Shown here: piece by piece, positions 54,401 to 64,000 of the stretch
How the letters are laid out: each line of letters begins with the position of its first letter
How positions within the stretch are numbered: position 1 is the first letter of the stretch
Origin: Serinus canaria
Taxonomy: Eukaryota > Chordata > Aves > Passeriformes > Fringillidae
Length of the DNA: 64,000 nt
Assembly (NCBI RefSeq): GCF_022539315.1
Contig: NC_066326.1
Coordinates: 4,356,601-4,420,600, forward strand
Reading direction: 5' to 3'
The notes under the pieces: model-generated
Told to the model about the DNA's origin: nothing
What the model saw: only the letters and a program-made list of their open reading frames with translations
The model's database searches: none
Program-made: the position numbers and the translations under genes

Positions 54401-57400
54401 ATTGCTATTTTCAAACTACATCAACACTGCTAATAGCCATTCCCATTAGTCAGCCGTATAATAGCATTATGATGCTATGAAATATTGACATGATAAAACA
54501 GTGTAGCCAGAGGTTACTGACAGTGCACACTCTGATATTGACAAATAAATGCTGATTTTTAATGCACTCCTTTTGCCACCTTTCTACCTGGCTGACAGTG
54601 TATAAAAAACATTTTTCCAGATCTTTCACTCACTACTGTTAATAACACCAGCTGATGGCAGAGGACCACTGAAATTAATGAGGCTATTCCCACTGATGTT
54701 TTTCAGGGTAGGTAAAAGATTCAGGAATTTGGTTAAAATGGGGCCAGCACAGCAGATTTTATATCCAAGCCAATGTAGTGAGAAAAAAAATCCTGTTTGT
54801 GGAAGCAAAATTTTTGTGGAGTTTCAAGGAACCAACAAGGAGTTGCAAACTTGATAGACAATATACAGCTTTTGGGAAATGTAAGCACAGAGAAACAATG
54901 AAGGGAGGACAAAGTGACAGACCTGGTTGCTCCAGAACCTCTTTCTTGCACCCACATGTCTTCTCTGGAAGGCAGCTGCCCTGTACTCTTCTTCAGCTAC
55001 TCCTTGGATATCTCCTTCAGCTACCTGCAAAGTCATCTTTGTGCAAAACAAATGTATTTAAACACACATCCAGCAACCCCAAGGGAGTCTTCTGTTGGGC
55101 ATTTTTAAATATTAAAATCAATTCTATCATCCATTCAGTGCCTAATTTTATATCCTAAATTATATCTGCAGTAGTATTTATTTTGTTTGGTTTAGGCAAA
55201 TTTCATGTAATATTTGACAATACAGTATAGATGTGAGGGAGAAGCCTAATTTCCAGAAATAATGATTACTAGTCACATAGTAGAATATATTCCAAAAACA
55301 TTGAGCCTGAAATTATATATTTGATTTAAAACATGTCCTCTGTACCATTCACTAGTGTTCTCTCCACCTCTTGTTTTTAATTATACCCATTTTCACTGTG
55401 TTGACTCTTCATTTGTAACCAAAGCATGTCCACATAAAATTTCAGATGTGGCCATCTTTCTCTTTCAGTCATTTAGCATTGTCTCCTGATTTACAGCTTT
55501 GTGTCCCACCAGAATTTGGAATAAAGACTCTTTCTAGGCAGTGGTGCCTCATTCACTGATGGTTGCAGAGCAGTTGGATGCATGCAGGATCTAAGGTCCA
55601 GAGGACCTCTCCTGCATATATTTCTGCTTCTTTGATACCTGAGAGGAGCCCAGAACAGCTCTTTGTGTCTCCTGGAGGATGTGTCTGCTGGACTCCCTCC
55701 CCTCCTCCCAGGGCTCCACCCTCTCATTCCTCCCACCCATCTGGTTTAATGATGACTGATTTCCACTGCACATAAATCAGCAGCTCCCCCTTGTTTTCCT
55801 TATTCTGTGGTACATACCTCCTTATCTGTTCCTGTAACCAGCTGTCCTCCCTTTGATGGTTTCTTCCAGAGCTGCTACACAAATCCCCAGACCGTATAAA
55901 TCCCATCCTGTGGAAATGTGGTGGTTTTGCCACCGGGGTGTCCAGCCCACTCCTGAGATGACAGGACTCGAGGAAGGGTCTGTAACAAGCCCTGGCTTTG
56001 ATGTTCTCTTCCCACACACTCTGTCGCCTCGTGTCTGAGGCTGTTTGTCCCACAGGAGGGTACAGCAAGGGCAGCCTGAGGAGAGCTTGTCTGGTGGGGC
56101 TCATTCCAGGAAGATTCGTGTTTCTGGTCTCCATTATCTGCAGGAGTCAAACAGAGGACATGTCAGAGCAAGCTGCTGGGGAGTGCTGAGCTAGGAAGAA
56201 CACAGCTGCCTCTGAACAAACACAGCTCCTGTGTGCCTTTAACAGCTTACACTTCACAGGCAAGGTCTGGCTAAGACAGGAAATTTCCCCAGCAGAGGCT
56301 GTAGCCCCTACCTGCACCACAGACCACACAGGGGATCAGAGCAGCTCTGGTTGAAGAACACAGGGAGGCAAGGATGGGGTCACAGCTCCCCTCCTGCCTC
56401 CTGGCACTGCTGGGACAGTGACATCTCCCCTTCCTTCCCACCAACGATTGACACATCCTCTTGCTTAAGGTACTAAGAGTAGCTTTGAGGTACCGAGGCA
56501 CAAGGATGCTCTGAACTGCTGTACATTAAAAACAAGGATGAATGAGAGAAATAGGAGCAATTAATAGTTTGCCTCTGTGACTACTGTAGTGCCACAGGGC
56601 TGACAAAAATCCTGGAGGAGGCTAATCCCAACTGCTTTCCCTGGTCTTGCTCAGGAGACATCTCATGAGAACAGGCACTCAAAACCAGAACTTCCTGTAA
56701 GATTTCCAGATTTTAGCACAGGTTTGAAACCTTGCTCAGACTAGGACAGGAGGCCTGGAATGTGCTCTCCTGAGTTGGCACATTCTCTGCTGATCTGGCT
56801 CCTTACCTGAGCACTGCTTAATAGCCATAAAGTAGCAGAGAGCATCCCAAGTTTTGTGCTACACTGCTGAACTGGTGAGTGAAGCGTGAGCAATTAAAAA
56901 TGCAGTCAGAAATAACTTTTCAGTTGCAATAGATAAGATAAATGATATGCAAAGCAGCTGCTTGTACTTAATATTTACCTTGGTTTAGAAGCTGATGGCA
57001 ACCTTCCAAAGAAATAAGTTTAAACTGAACACTGAACTCAGTTTAATTAGTTTTAAGGTATTGACACCATGGCAAGAACCATCAGACAAAACTTCAGTGC
57101 TAGATCAAACATATGGCTTTATCTGTGTCCAATGTGAGGCTTTTGCTGCCTAAATCTGAAAACTTCTTATCACTTAATGGCTTGGCTCAAAAGAAAGCTG
57201 ATTTGGGATGGTAAGTGGATTGACTGACCAGTTTGTGTTTTAAGACTAATCCACATGTGCTGTACTTCACAGTGCTCCTTGGTGAACTACTCACCTTGTT
57301 CTGAAGCTTTCAGTATAAGCTATCTTCTGTGACAAGTGCAGGGAGATGCAGTGAAGAGTTAAAAGTGAATCTCCTGCCTCTTTGAACTGTTTTCTCAGTA

Positions 57401-57999
57401 CTTCATGTACACAGATACACTTTTGATGTGTTAACTAGAAAATCTGACTGAAAAAGAACAAAGCAGCTGTCACTGAAAGGAAGACACTGACGAAGAACCA
57501 CACAGCCTTTTATTGAAGAACTGTCAAGATTGATCCTACAGCACTCAGTTTGTCTGTAGTATTTATCAAAGACCTAGATCAGATGAAGGAAATTAAAAAA
57601 AAATAATAAAATTCTATCCACTGGACATTTATAAATGGTATCTGAAAATGCATCACATTTAAAACACCTATGAGAATGGTTTTTTTAACAGTCCAGGGAC
57701 TGGAATGTACACTGGCATTTTTCACCAGTCTTGGAAAACAATAATTTGCCATTGTTGAGCAAACCCCCTTAACCGCTTGCAAAGTTTTAAGCAGCAAACT
57801 TGCTTAAAAATCATTCTGCACTAGGAAATAAATTAACTCATAGAAAGTTCAAAATCTCCTGAAAAGAGAAGCAAAGCAAGCAGTGCACTCTTCTAAGTAC
57901 TGATATGCACATCACAGTTGCACTGTGAGAGCTGAAAACAAGATCAAGGCACAAAAGTGCCAGAACCTCCCCAAACATCTGGGCAGGGGGCAGATGGCC
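51437..57999. other. Non-coding sequence with two conserved-element-like blocks
   Basis: The stretches 52860-53130 and 54240-54600 look like vertebrate conserved non-coding elements: CpG-poor, no repeats, and short homeobox, SOX and MEIS-like words such as TAATAAATAATGCATTCTG, GCCATTCCCATTAGTC and CTGACAGTG. A 139-codon minus-strand frame (52858-53277) overlies the first block but has no recognisable domain. The GC-richer 55490-56510 is open in several frames on both strands (60-136 codons), again without domains. No transposon recognised. Confidence 0.35.
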
Positions 58000-58118
58000 A
58001 CATGAGCAGAGGCATTAAGGTGCTTGCCCAAGGTCACACAAGGAGCCCTTTGGACAGTGAAACCTGCATCCCTGAGGGTTTCAATCCAATATTCTACCAC
58101 AAGGCCAGCTGCTAATTG
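58000..58118 (-). mobile_element. Ancient MIR-like (CORE) SINE, degraded
   Basis: GAGGCATTAAGGTGCTTGCC followed by CAAGGTCACACAAGGAGCC matches the reverse-complement MIR core (gaggttaagtgacttgcccaaggtcacacagctagt). It continues in the right order with CAGTGAAACCTGCATCCCTGAGG and then GGTTTCAATCCAATATTCTACCAC, corresponding to the tRNA-derived 'ggattcgaacccag...ctcttaaccac' end. MIR insertions predate the amniote radiation, so survival in a bird suggests an old insertion, possibly under constraint. Confidence 0.6.
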
Positions 58119-59906
58119 AACACCCTTGCTGGCCTAGGGATGAAGCATGTGATGTATTTCTCACAGGACTGTCAATGAATGGCATTGAAAGGATATTGAA
58201 AGCCAAAACCCTCTCTGGATCAATACCACAAGTCCTGATCCTGAGCTCCTGGAGAAGCCAGCACTTCGTGGTGGGTAGCACAGCAAAACCTGTGGTTACT
58301 GTGTGGTGTCTTTTGGCAAATGCTGACAGCTTAGTGGTGTCAGCTCTGGAGTTATCTTCAGCACAGAGAAAGACCTCTACTTAAAAGTAACAAAAATACC
58401 TTCTTTTCTTTCAAAAAACAGCAGTTTCTACACAAGGTGCCCTGAAGTATTATTCAAATGTTAATTAACACTCAGATTCTACTCATCTACACACACACAC
58501 TTCAGGAGAGCAGGACAGATTAGGGTTTCTGTCAGCCATGGGCAGAAATTGCACTAAATGGAAGTTGCACTAAGGAGACAGGGAAATCTGCATTAAAATA
58601 AGAAGTGCTTTGTGTCATTGCCCTTTGTGAATATGTACTCCTGGAAATTCTGGTGCAGAATTCTGCTTCCTGGGCTTTCTCTGGCACTGTTTCTCATGGA
58701 CTACAAGAGGGGTTGCTGGCCTTTCTTTAGCTAAGGCTCACCTGAAGTCAGAAAAAATCTGCACCTCATTGAGTCCAGGTCCCTACACCACCCTCACAGA
58801 TTTTCACTCATGATGGTTAACACCTCCTAGCTGCCAAGGCTGCCAAAATTCCCACCTCTCCTCCAGAACAGTAAACCCACGTCCCTGAGCAGGGTAGGGA
58901 GTATGGCCAAGAGAGGCAGCTATGAGGTACATCTGAGAGCTGCCCACAGCGGGGTCAGGCACTCTCCTTGCACTGCCAGGATGGATGTTTGCTAATAAGG
59001 AAGTCAGGCCTTCATCATTAATTCATGTGCCTACGGATGAGCACAGCTCTGGCCTGTCTCTCCCATGAGAAAGGGCCCTGGGAGACGTGGCAGTGGGTTA
59101 GGCACAGCAGGGGTTAAGGAGTTGGATTGGGAAGAGACGTGTGTCTCAGTTTGACAGTCATACGCTAACTGGGGATGGGTGAACAGATGCTCTCCGAATG
59201 CTAATGTCACTCATGGTGTTCTACTTTGGGCAGACTTTCTCCACCAGCACAAGTCATTTGGGAAGCAGCTGAGCTTGGAGAAGCTGGTGGCCATCCTTCT
59301 GGGGCACTGGGGCTCTGCCCAGCCAGAGCTCAGCCCAGCACCGTGGCCAGACTAAAACATTTTGCTCAAATATTGCTTAAGTGCCTTAAGCCAGCATTGC
59401 CCGTTTTTGCCAGCCCCTGGCAAGGAGGGGAAATTTCTCTAAATCACCTGGGAATAGGGCCTAAGCCATTCAGATACTCTTGGAGGAATTAAAAAATACG
59501 TTGGACTTGCCATGTACATTGTTAAAGACAAGTCCTTAGCCAGCATATCTTCATTGATTTAGACACCAGTTCTGTATTCAGACCAGCTCCTACTCAGACT
59601 CCACTTCTGAAGCACCTTTTGAAGCTGAAGTGTCTGTGCTATCAAAGCCAGTGCATGGTCAAGACCTCAAATAAGAGGCTGCTTAGATCCAGGATGTACC
59701 ACGGCGACCTGTGACATTGGATAGTGATCATTAACGAGGCTGGCTTAAACTGCACTGGGAGAAAATAGATATTTATATAAACTTTGAGCAGAAGACCCCG
59801 AAATTTTAAGATCACATTGGAGCTGTCCATAATAAACAAAATAGCAGAGCTCTTCCCTAGCTCTTCCCAATGTAAGAAGCAGGCAGAGGCTTTCTCACAT
59901 ATGATG
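58119..59906. other. Non-coding sequence
   Basis: Short CA repeat at about 58491-58500. No exon, RNA gene or further repeat recognised. Confidence 0.45.
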
Positions 59907-59956
59907 CTGTCAGTGCAGTAACACTGATTTACACCACTGAGAATCTGTCCCAGAGA
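59907..59956 (-). mobile_element. Fragment of the same palindromic MITE-like repeat
   Basis: GTGCAGTAACACTGATTTAC, then ACCACTGAGAATCTGTCCC, matches one arm of the repeat at 45403-45510 (AATTTACAGCAGCTGAGAAT, then CTGTTCCC). Only one arm is visible. It accounts for part of a 124-codon minus-strand chance frame. Confidence 0.45.
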
Positions 59957-61791
59957 TTTGACTTTTTCTGAAAAACACTTCCCGCTGTGGCAGACATAAC
60001 GCCATATCAAAGGCATGTGCTGTAATACACAATAAAGATATAGCTTTCATAATTTTCAATTACACTTCCTCTGCAATGATGTTAGTGAATCTCACCCAAA
60101 AGTAAATTATTCAGTGCAGATGATATAGAAATCGTTTGATGAGTGTCACTTTTCCATTTAAAGTTTTACCAAGATCTTCTTGGATAAAGGGTCTCTTTTT
60201 TTTTTTTTTTTCACATGACACATTTTATATTTTGTTTCTCTCCCTCACCTTCATTCAGCAGGCTTTTTCAACTTTTTAATATACTTTTCTTACAAAACAT
60301 TGAGTAGCCATTCAAATAGGTCTATTCAGAAGTGCTCTTTCATTCTGGCAGAAATACTAATATATATGTTTTATTTAGTTTTAAGAATACTATTTTTTTC
60401 ATTTTGAGAACATTGAAAGCTGGAGCCAAATATGAAAAGGCAACCTTCTTTCAAGGCAGGCTTGGAGGGAGAAGTATTGTGGGCTGCACTGGATATCCTT
60501 TTCTTTCATGTAAATAAATAGTTCATTTACAAGAGCTTTTTAAATGGAAAAAACATATCCAATACACCAATACATTTAAACTCAATCACATGGTAAAATA
60601 TAGCAAACTGAAAAGCTGAATTCCAGAATGTTTTTATCTTTCTTTTCATGAAGTTACAGATACATTGAAATCTAATTCCAAAAAAATTCAATGTCCCTTC
60701 AACTTCACAGGGTTTTTCCTACTTGCTGTGCTTCAGAGATGTACAACAATTAATCATTTAATTTTTCAATCATTCCATTTTTCAATCTGGTCTTTCTCTT
60801 CTACCAAGCTATTCAGAATCCCGCCTATGTGACATGGCCAGTGAAGGATACCCAAGTAAACTTTTTATATGATTCCAACTCCTACTTTTATGTCTGGATG
60901 ACTAAAACATTCCATATTACCTCAGTTATCCTGGTCAAGAAACACCAGGTACCAGTCCTGTAAGGGTTCTGTCAATTATTCCTGTTATGGAAATGGGTGG
61001 GTAACCCCTTATTCCAGCCATAACTGTTTTTTCAAGCATGGAAGCAAGGGAAGGACCTGGAGGAAAAGCCTCATCTCTATTTACTGGTGGAATGGTGGAA
61101 TTAAAGTGATGAACACATAGGTCAAGAGAGACCAAGAGCCTTGAATAGGAAGAGCAGCAGCTTGTGTCCGACACTAAAAGTGGTAACAACAAAAGAAATA
61201 AAAAGGTGGTGGAAGTCTGGACAAGAGAGATTTAGCTTGTGTTGATGTACAGGAAAGGCTGAATCAGCCATGAGGCGAGGAGAGATGACTTTCTTCACTG
61301 TTTTCCTCCTTCTGCCTTGAGCACTGTGCCTGCCTGCATTTCCCTGACTCTAAAAAGGGCCTGGATCTATCTGCAGCTCATGACAGGTGACACATACCCA
61401 TGAAAACCTCCAGGCTGCAGCATCTGTCACTGAACACATCCAAAGCTTAGCAAAGTGTACCTGTTCATCCTGGCATTTATCCTGTACTTGCCTCATTTTT
61501 GCTCTGCTCAGGCAGTGCAGTGCCAGTCTGGTTCCAGCTTCTTGTAAATGGCCCACAAGCAAAGGTCAAGGGCAGACTTTAATCTTGTGCCTTATACTAA
61601 TGGTGCTTTTCTTGATGCTCTAGAAAAGCTTCCTGAAGATTAAGAATTCTCATTAGTGCACAGATACGGACAAAATTTTATCCTCTACAGTGATAATCTG
61701 GCAACAGAGACGTGCAACACCTTTAGAAAAAAAATCAGGAAGTTTTTCAGTAGGAAAATATACCATTAACTTCTGTAAGTCCTACTGAAGT
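59957..61791. other. Non-coding sequence with a T16 run
   Basis: T16 at 60196-60211. Otherwise AT-rich with no recognised repeat or exon. Confidence 0.45.
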
Positions 61792-61806
61792 TTTGCATAT
61801 GCAAAT
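61792..61806. promoter_or_regulatory. Palindromic POU/octamer site
   Basis: TTTGCATATGCAAA (61792-61805) is a perfect palindrome. It includes the consensus octamer ATGCAAAT (61799-61806) and the TGCATATGCA core of the MORE element bound by POU-domain dimers. This kind of site is well established; use in this context is inference. Confidence 0.3.
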
Positions 61807-64000
61807 GATGCACAACTTTTCCATAAGAAACTCCAAAATTTGATGAATCGTTCCAGTGTATGGATCAGAACCTGTGCTATGGGCTAACACACAGGTATTA
61901 CTCAAAAGTAATTTATAGGTGAGTGACAGAATGATCAAACCTGTGCAAAAATCTTTATGGGAAGAGCTGGAAGTGAGTTAAATTGCTTACCTTAAAGGAA
62001 AGGACACACAAGAGAAGCAGGTAATAGAGTTCAGCTAGGACTTTTGGTCTCCCTGAGTCAAAACATAAAAGGAACATAAAAATGGGAAATTAAAAACTGA
62101 TGGTTACTTGGATTTTCCCAGTTTCTTCAAGTGCAACAGAAAGCCCTTGAAGCCTTTAACCCTGCAAGATTCAAGAAGGGGCTGGACATTTTGACAAACT
62201 TCACTATCCAGAGAAGATTTAGCTCTCCTTAGCAGCCCTCTGGTAAACACAAAACATCATCATTTTAGCCATTCTCAGATTTTAAATGGCAGATCAGTGT
62301 GAAAATTATAAATGGCAGACCAGTCTCCCTGTTACTGAGCTTTACAATACAAATGTGAGAGGTCCCAGACTCCTGGGCCCCATGGACCACCACAAAACCA
62401 CTGATGTCCCCATGGATTGCCACGCTAGCAGTGGAGAACTGATAGACTTGCTAGTCTTGCCATCCAACACAGATCCATCCATCAGCTACAGATCACATCC
62501 CCTTGCCATACAACCAGATTGACAGCCCATGCTGGGAAACCTGGTACAAACTTTGACTACTGTTGGCGTGCTCCTTGTGCAGACTTTGATTCAAATGTGC
62601 ACAGCACTCAGAGAAACAAGGCCACAGCCCAAAAGACAACGGGACACCCCTTTCTGCAAGCCGGCTTATCTCCCTAAGCCAGTGATCTATCAGGAACATG
62701 ATTCCTCTCTACCACAACCCCTCATCTCTGAAAGAGGATTTGTAATTCCCATTCTTGATTTCCTTTCAACCTGTTTCTCTAAAACAATCTTCCCCTCAGG
62801 CAACGTGAGTCTCCAGCCTTTGTTTGGCTGAAGATGTAAATATTTGGGCACTCACTGATTTGATATATATACATATTTGTTGGAACATTTACCACCTGCT
62901 ATTCAAAGTTAAATCCATAGATTACAGAAAACAAGTTCTTTATCACTTTTTGTCTAATGTAAAATTAAAGACAGCTGAAAGCCTACAAGCTTTCTCTTGC
63001 TTGTGAATCACTTGTAGCATAATTACCCCTCCAAGGCTTGAATAGCAGTGAAGAAGAGCCAGATCTCTGCAAAGGCCCATCATCCCAGCAAGAGCTTCAG
63101 GAGTTTCTCTGCTCCTGAGGACATTAAAGCAGAGGTCATTAAAGCAGAGGTCACAGACTGATGAAAATTCCTCGGTTGTTCTCTGTGTGAGCTCTCATCT
63201 GCCAGTGCTAAAAGCTCCCTTATGTCCTGAAGCAGGGAGACCCAGGATCTCCATAGAGCATCATCTGCCTTCTCCTGAGACCAGCGCTGATACCACTCTA
63301 GTGTTGCTTTGCACAGGGTTTTCTCAGCCCCATTCCCGAAGCTGAAAGGAATTTCTAGAGGTCCATTAGATCTTTACACAGCTAAACCTTGCCTACGTGT
63401 GAGGTCAGGTCTACCAAACCTGCACTGCTTTCCCAGGGTTGTTTTTTCTTCCATAAGGCACTGAAGCAGTTCTAGGAACAAGGTCCACCCCTTGCTATGG
63501 GCAGTTTCTTCTCTCTCCAGGCTTTTTGGAAACTTCCTCTAACTCAAAATTATCTGGAGACATTGCAGTGAGGTTCGGCCAGTGCTCAAAATCAAACTAA
63601 CAAAACAACACCAATCAAAAACCCAAGGAGATGTGTTTTCCAGAAATATTTTGTTGTGTTCTTGTGCTTATTGTTTACAGTAGGCTTTCAGATGGTGATC
63701 TGGGGTGGTATGAGCAGAGGAAAGCAAGCTACATGGGAGCAGGATGTGTGTGGAAAGTAGAGTAAACTGGTACAAACTGCATTGATGCCATGACCTCCAG
63801 CATCAAACTTGGCTTGATGGTCAGTGCTACACACAGGCCTTTTTAGGCTTATTTCACTCTGGAAGGTTTCGAAATATGCTTGAATAAAAACATTATAACC
63901 CTAAAAGGCACCAGGCTTATTTCAGACATTTCAGAATTTCACAGTCCCTTGTGACTCCTCCCAGCAAACAGGTACCAGCTCCGTTTCAATGCCCATATCC
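61807..64000. other. Non-coding sequence to window end
   Basis: Two small imperfect or perfect duplications are present: AAATGGCAGATCAGT / AAATGGCAGACCAGT near 62284 and 62310, and a perfect tandem 15-base ATTAAAGCAGAGGTC pair at 63123-63152. The stretch at 62150-62205 faintly resembles a very old LINE/CR1 segment. No gene recognised. Confidence 0.45.

Noticed and set aside
62150..62205. Possible ancient CR1/L2 piece (CAAGATTCAAGAAGGGGCTG)
   Set aside because: Resembles LINE 3' sequence only over about 25 bases, too little to call.

Overview
This window is typical low-gene-density vertebrate DNA, almost certainly from a bird. Three things point there: CR1 LINE 3' ends with the avian-type tail built from the ATTCTATG unit (best copy 9515-9820), an antisense fragment of the ERVL-type LTR that is abundant in bird genomes (25679-26095), and one recognisable gene with spliced exons and long introns. 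The sequence is AT-rich with scattered short GC-rich patches. Nothing prokaryotic is present: no operons, Shine-Dalgarno sites, CRISPR arrays, IS elements or phage. I cannot name the species.

The one gene I can support is the 3' part of MDFIC2 (MyoD family inhibitor domain containing 2) on the + strand. Its last coding exon (26315-26574) encodes the Cys-rich I-mfa domain. A preceding exon (22599-22820) encodes the Ser/Lys-rich linker. A further exon (17647-17715) is plausible because it has good splice sites and the matching phase. All three share phase-1 junctions, so the frame stays open from 17647 to the stop at 26572-26574. I could not find the start codon exon; it may lie upstream inside the window or outside it. 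A polyadenylation signal is at 26763-26768. From memory, MDFIC2 lies in the MITF-FOXP1 interval in amniotes, which would make the rest of the window the regulatory desert of that interval; I could not test this from the sequence.

Layout: 1-17646 is non-coding sequence upstream of, or intronic to, MDFIC2. It holds a diverged direct duplication (1020-1155 and 3010-3150) and three CR1 pieces. 17647-26790 holds the recognisable MDFIC2 exons, with a CR1 fragment and a 16-base G run in the first intron and the ERVL LTR fragment in the second. 26791-64000 is non-coding as far as I can see. It holds simple repeats, CpG clusters (29.5 kb and 34.4-35.6 kb), a possible TALE-homeodomain cluster (38.2-38.4 kb), palindromic MITE-like repeats (45.4 kb, with fragments at 42.2 and 59.9 kb), another CR1 (45.77-45.98 kb), an ancient MIR-like SINE (58.0 kb) and several perfect hairpins or palindromes. 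An unexplained 299-codon reading frame lies at 47533-48432.

I found no new multi-gene system. The observations most worth checking are the long ORF at 47.5-48.4 kb, the TALE motif cluster at 38.3 kb, the CpG island at 29.5 kb, the 12-bp perfect hairpin at 50.2 kb and the putative extra MDFIC2 exon.
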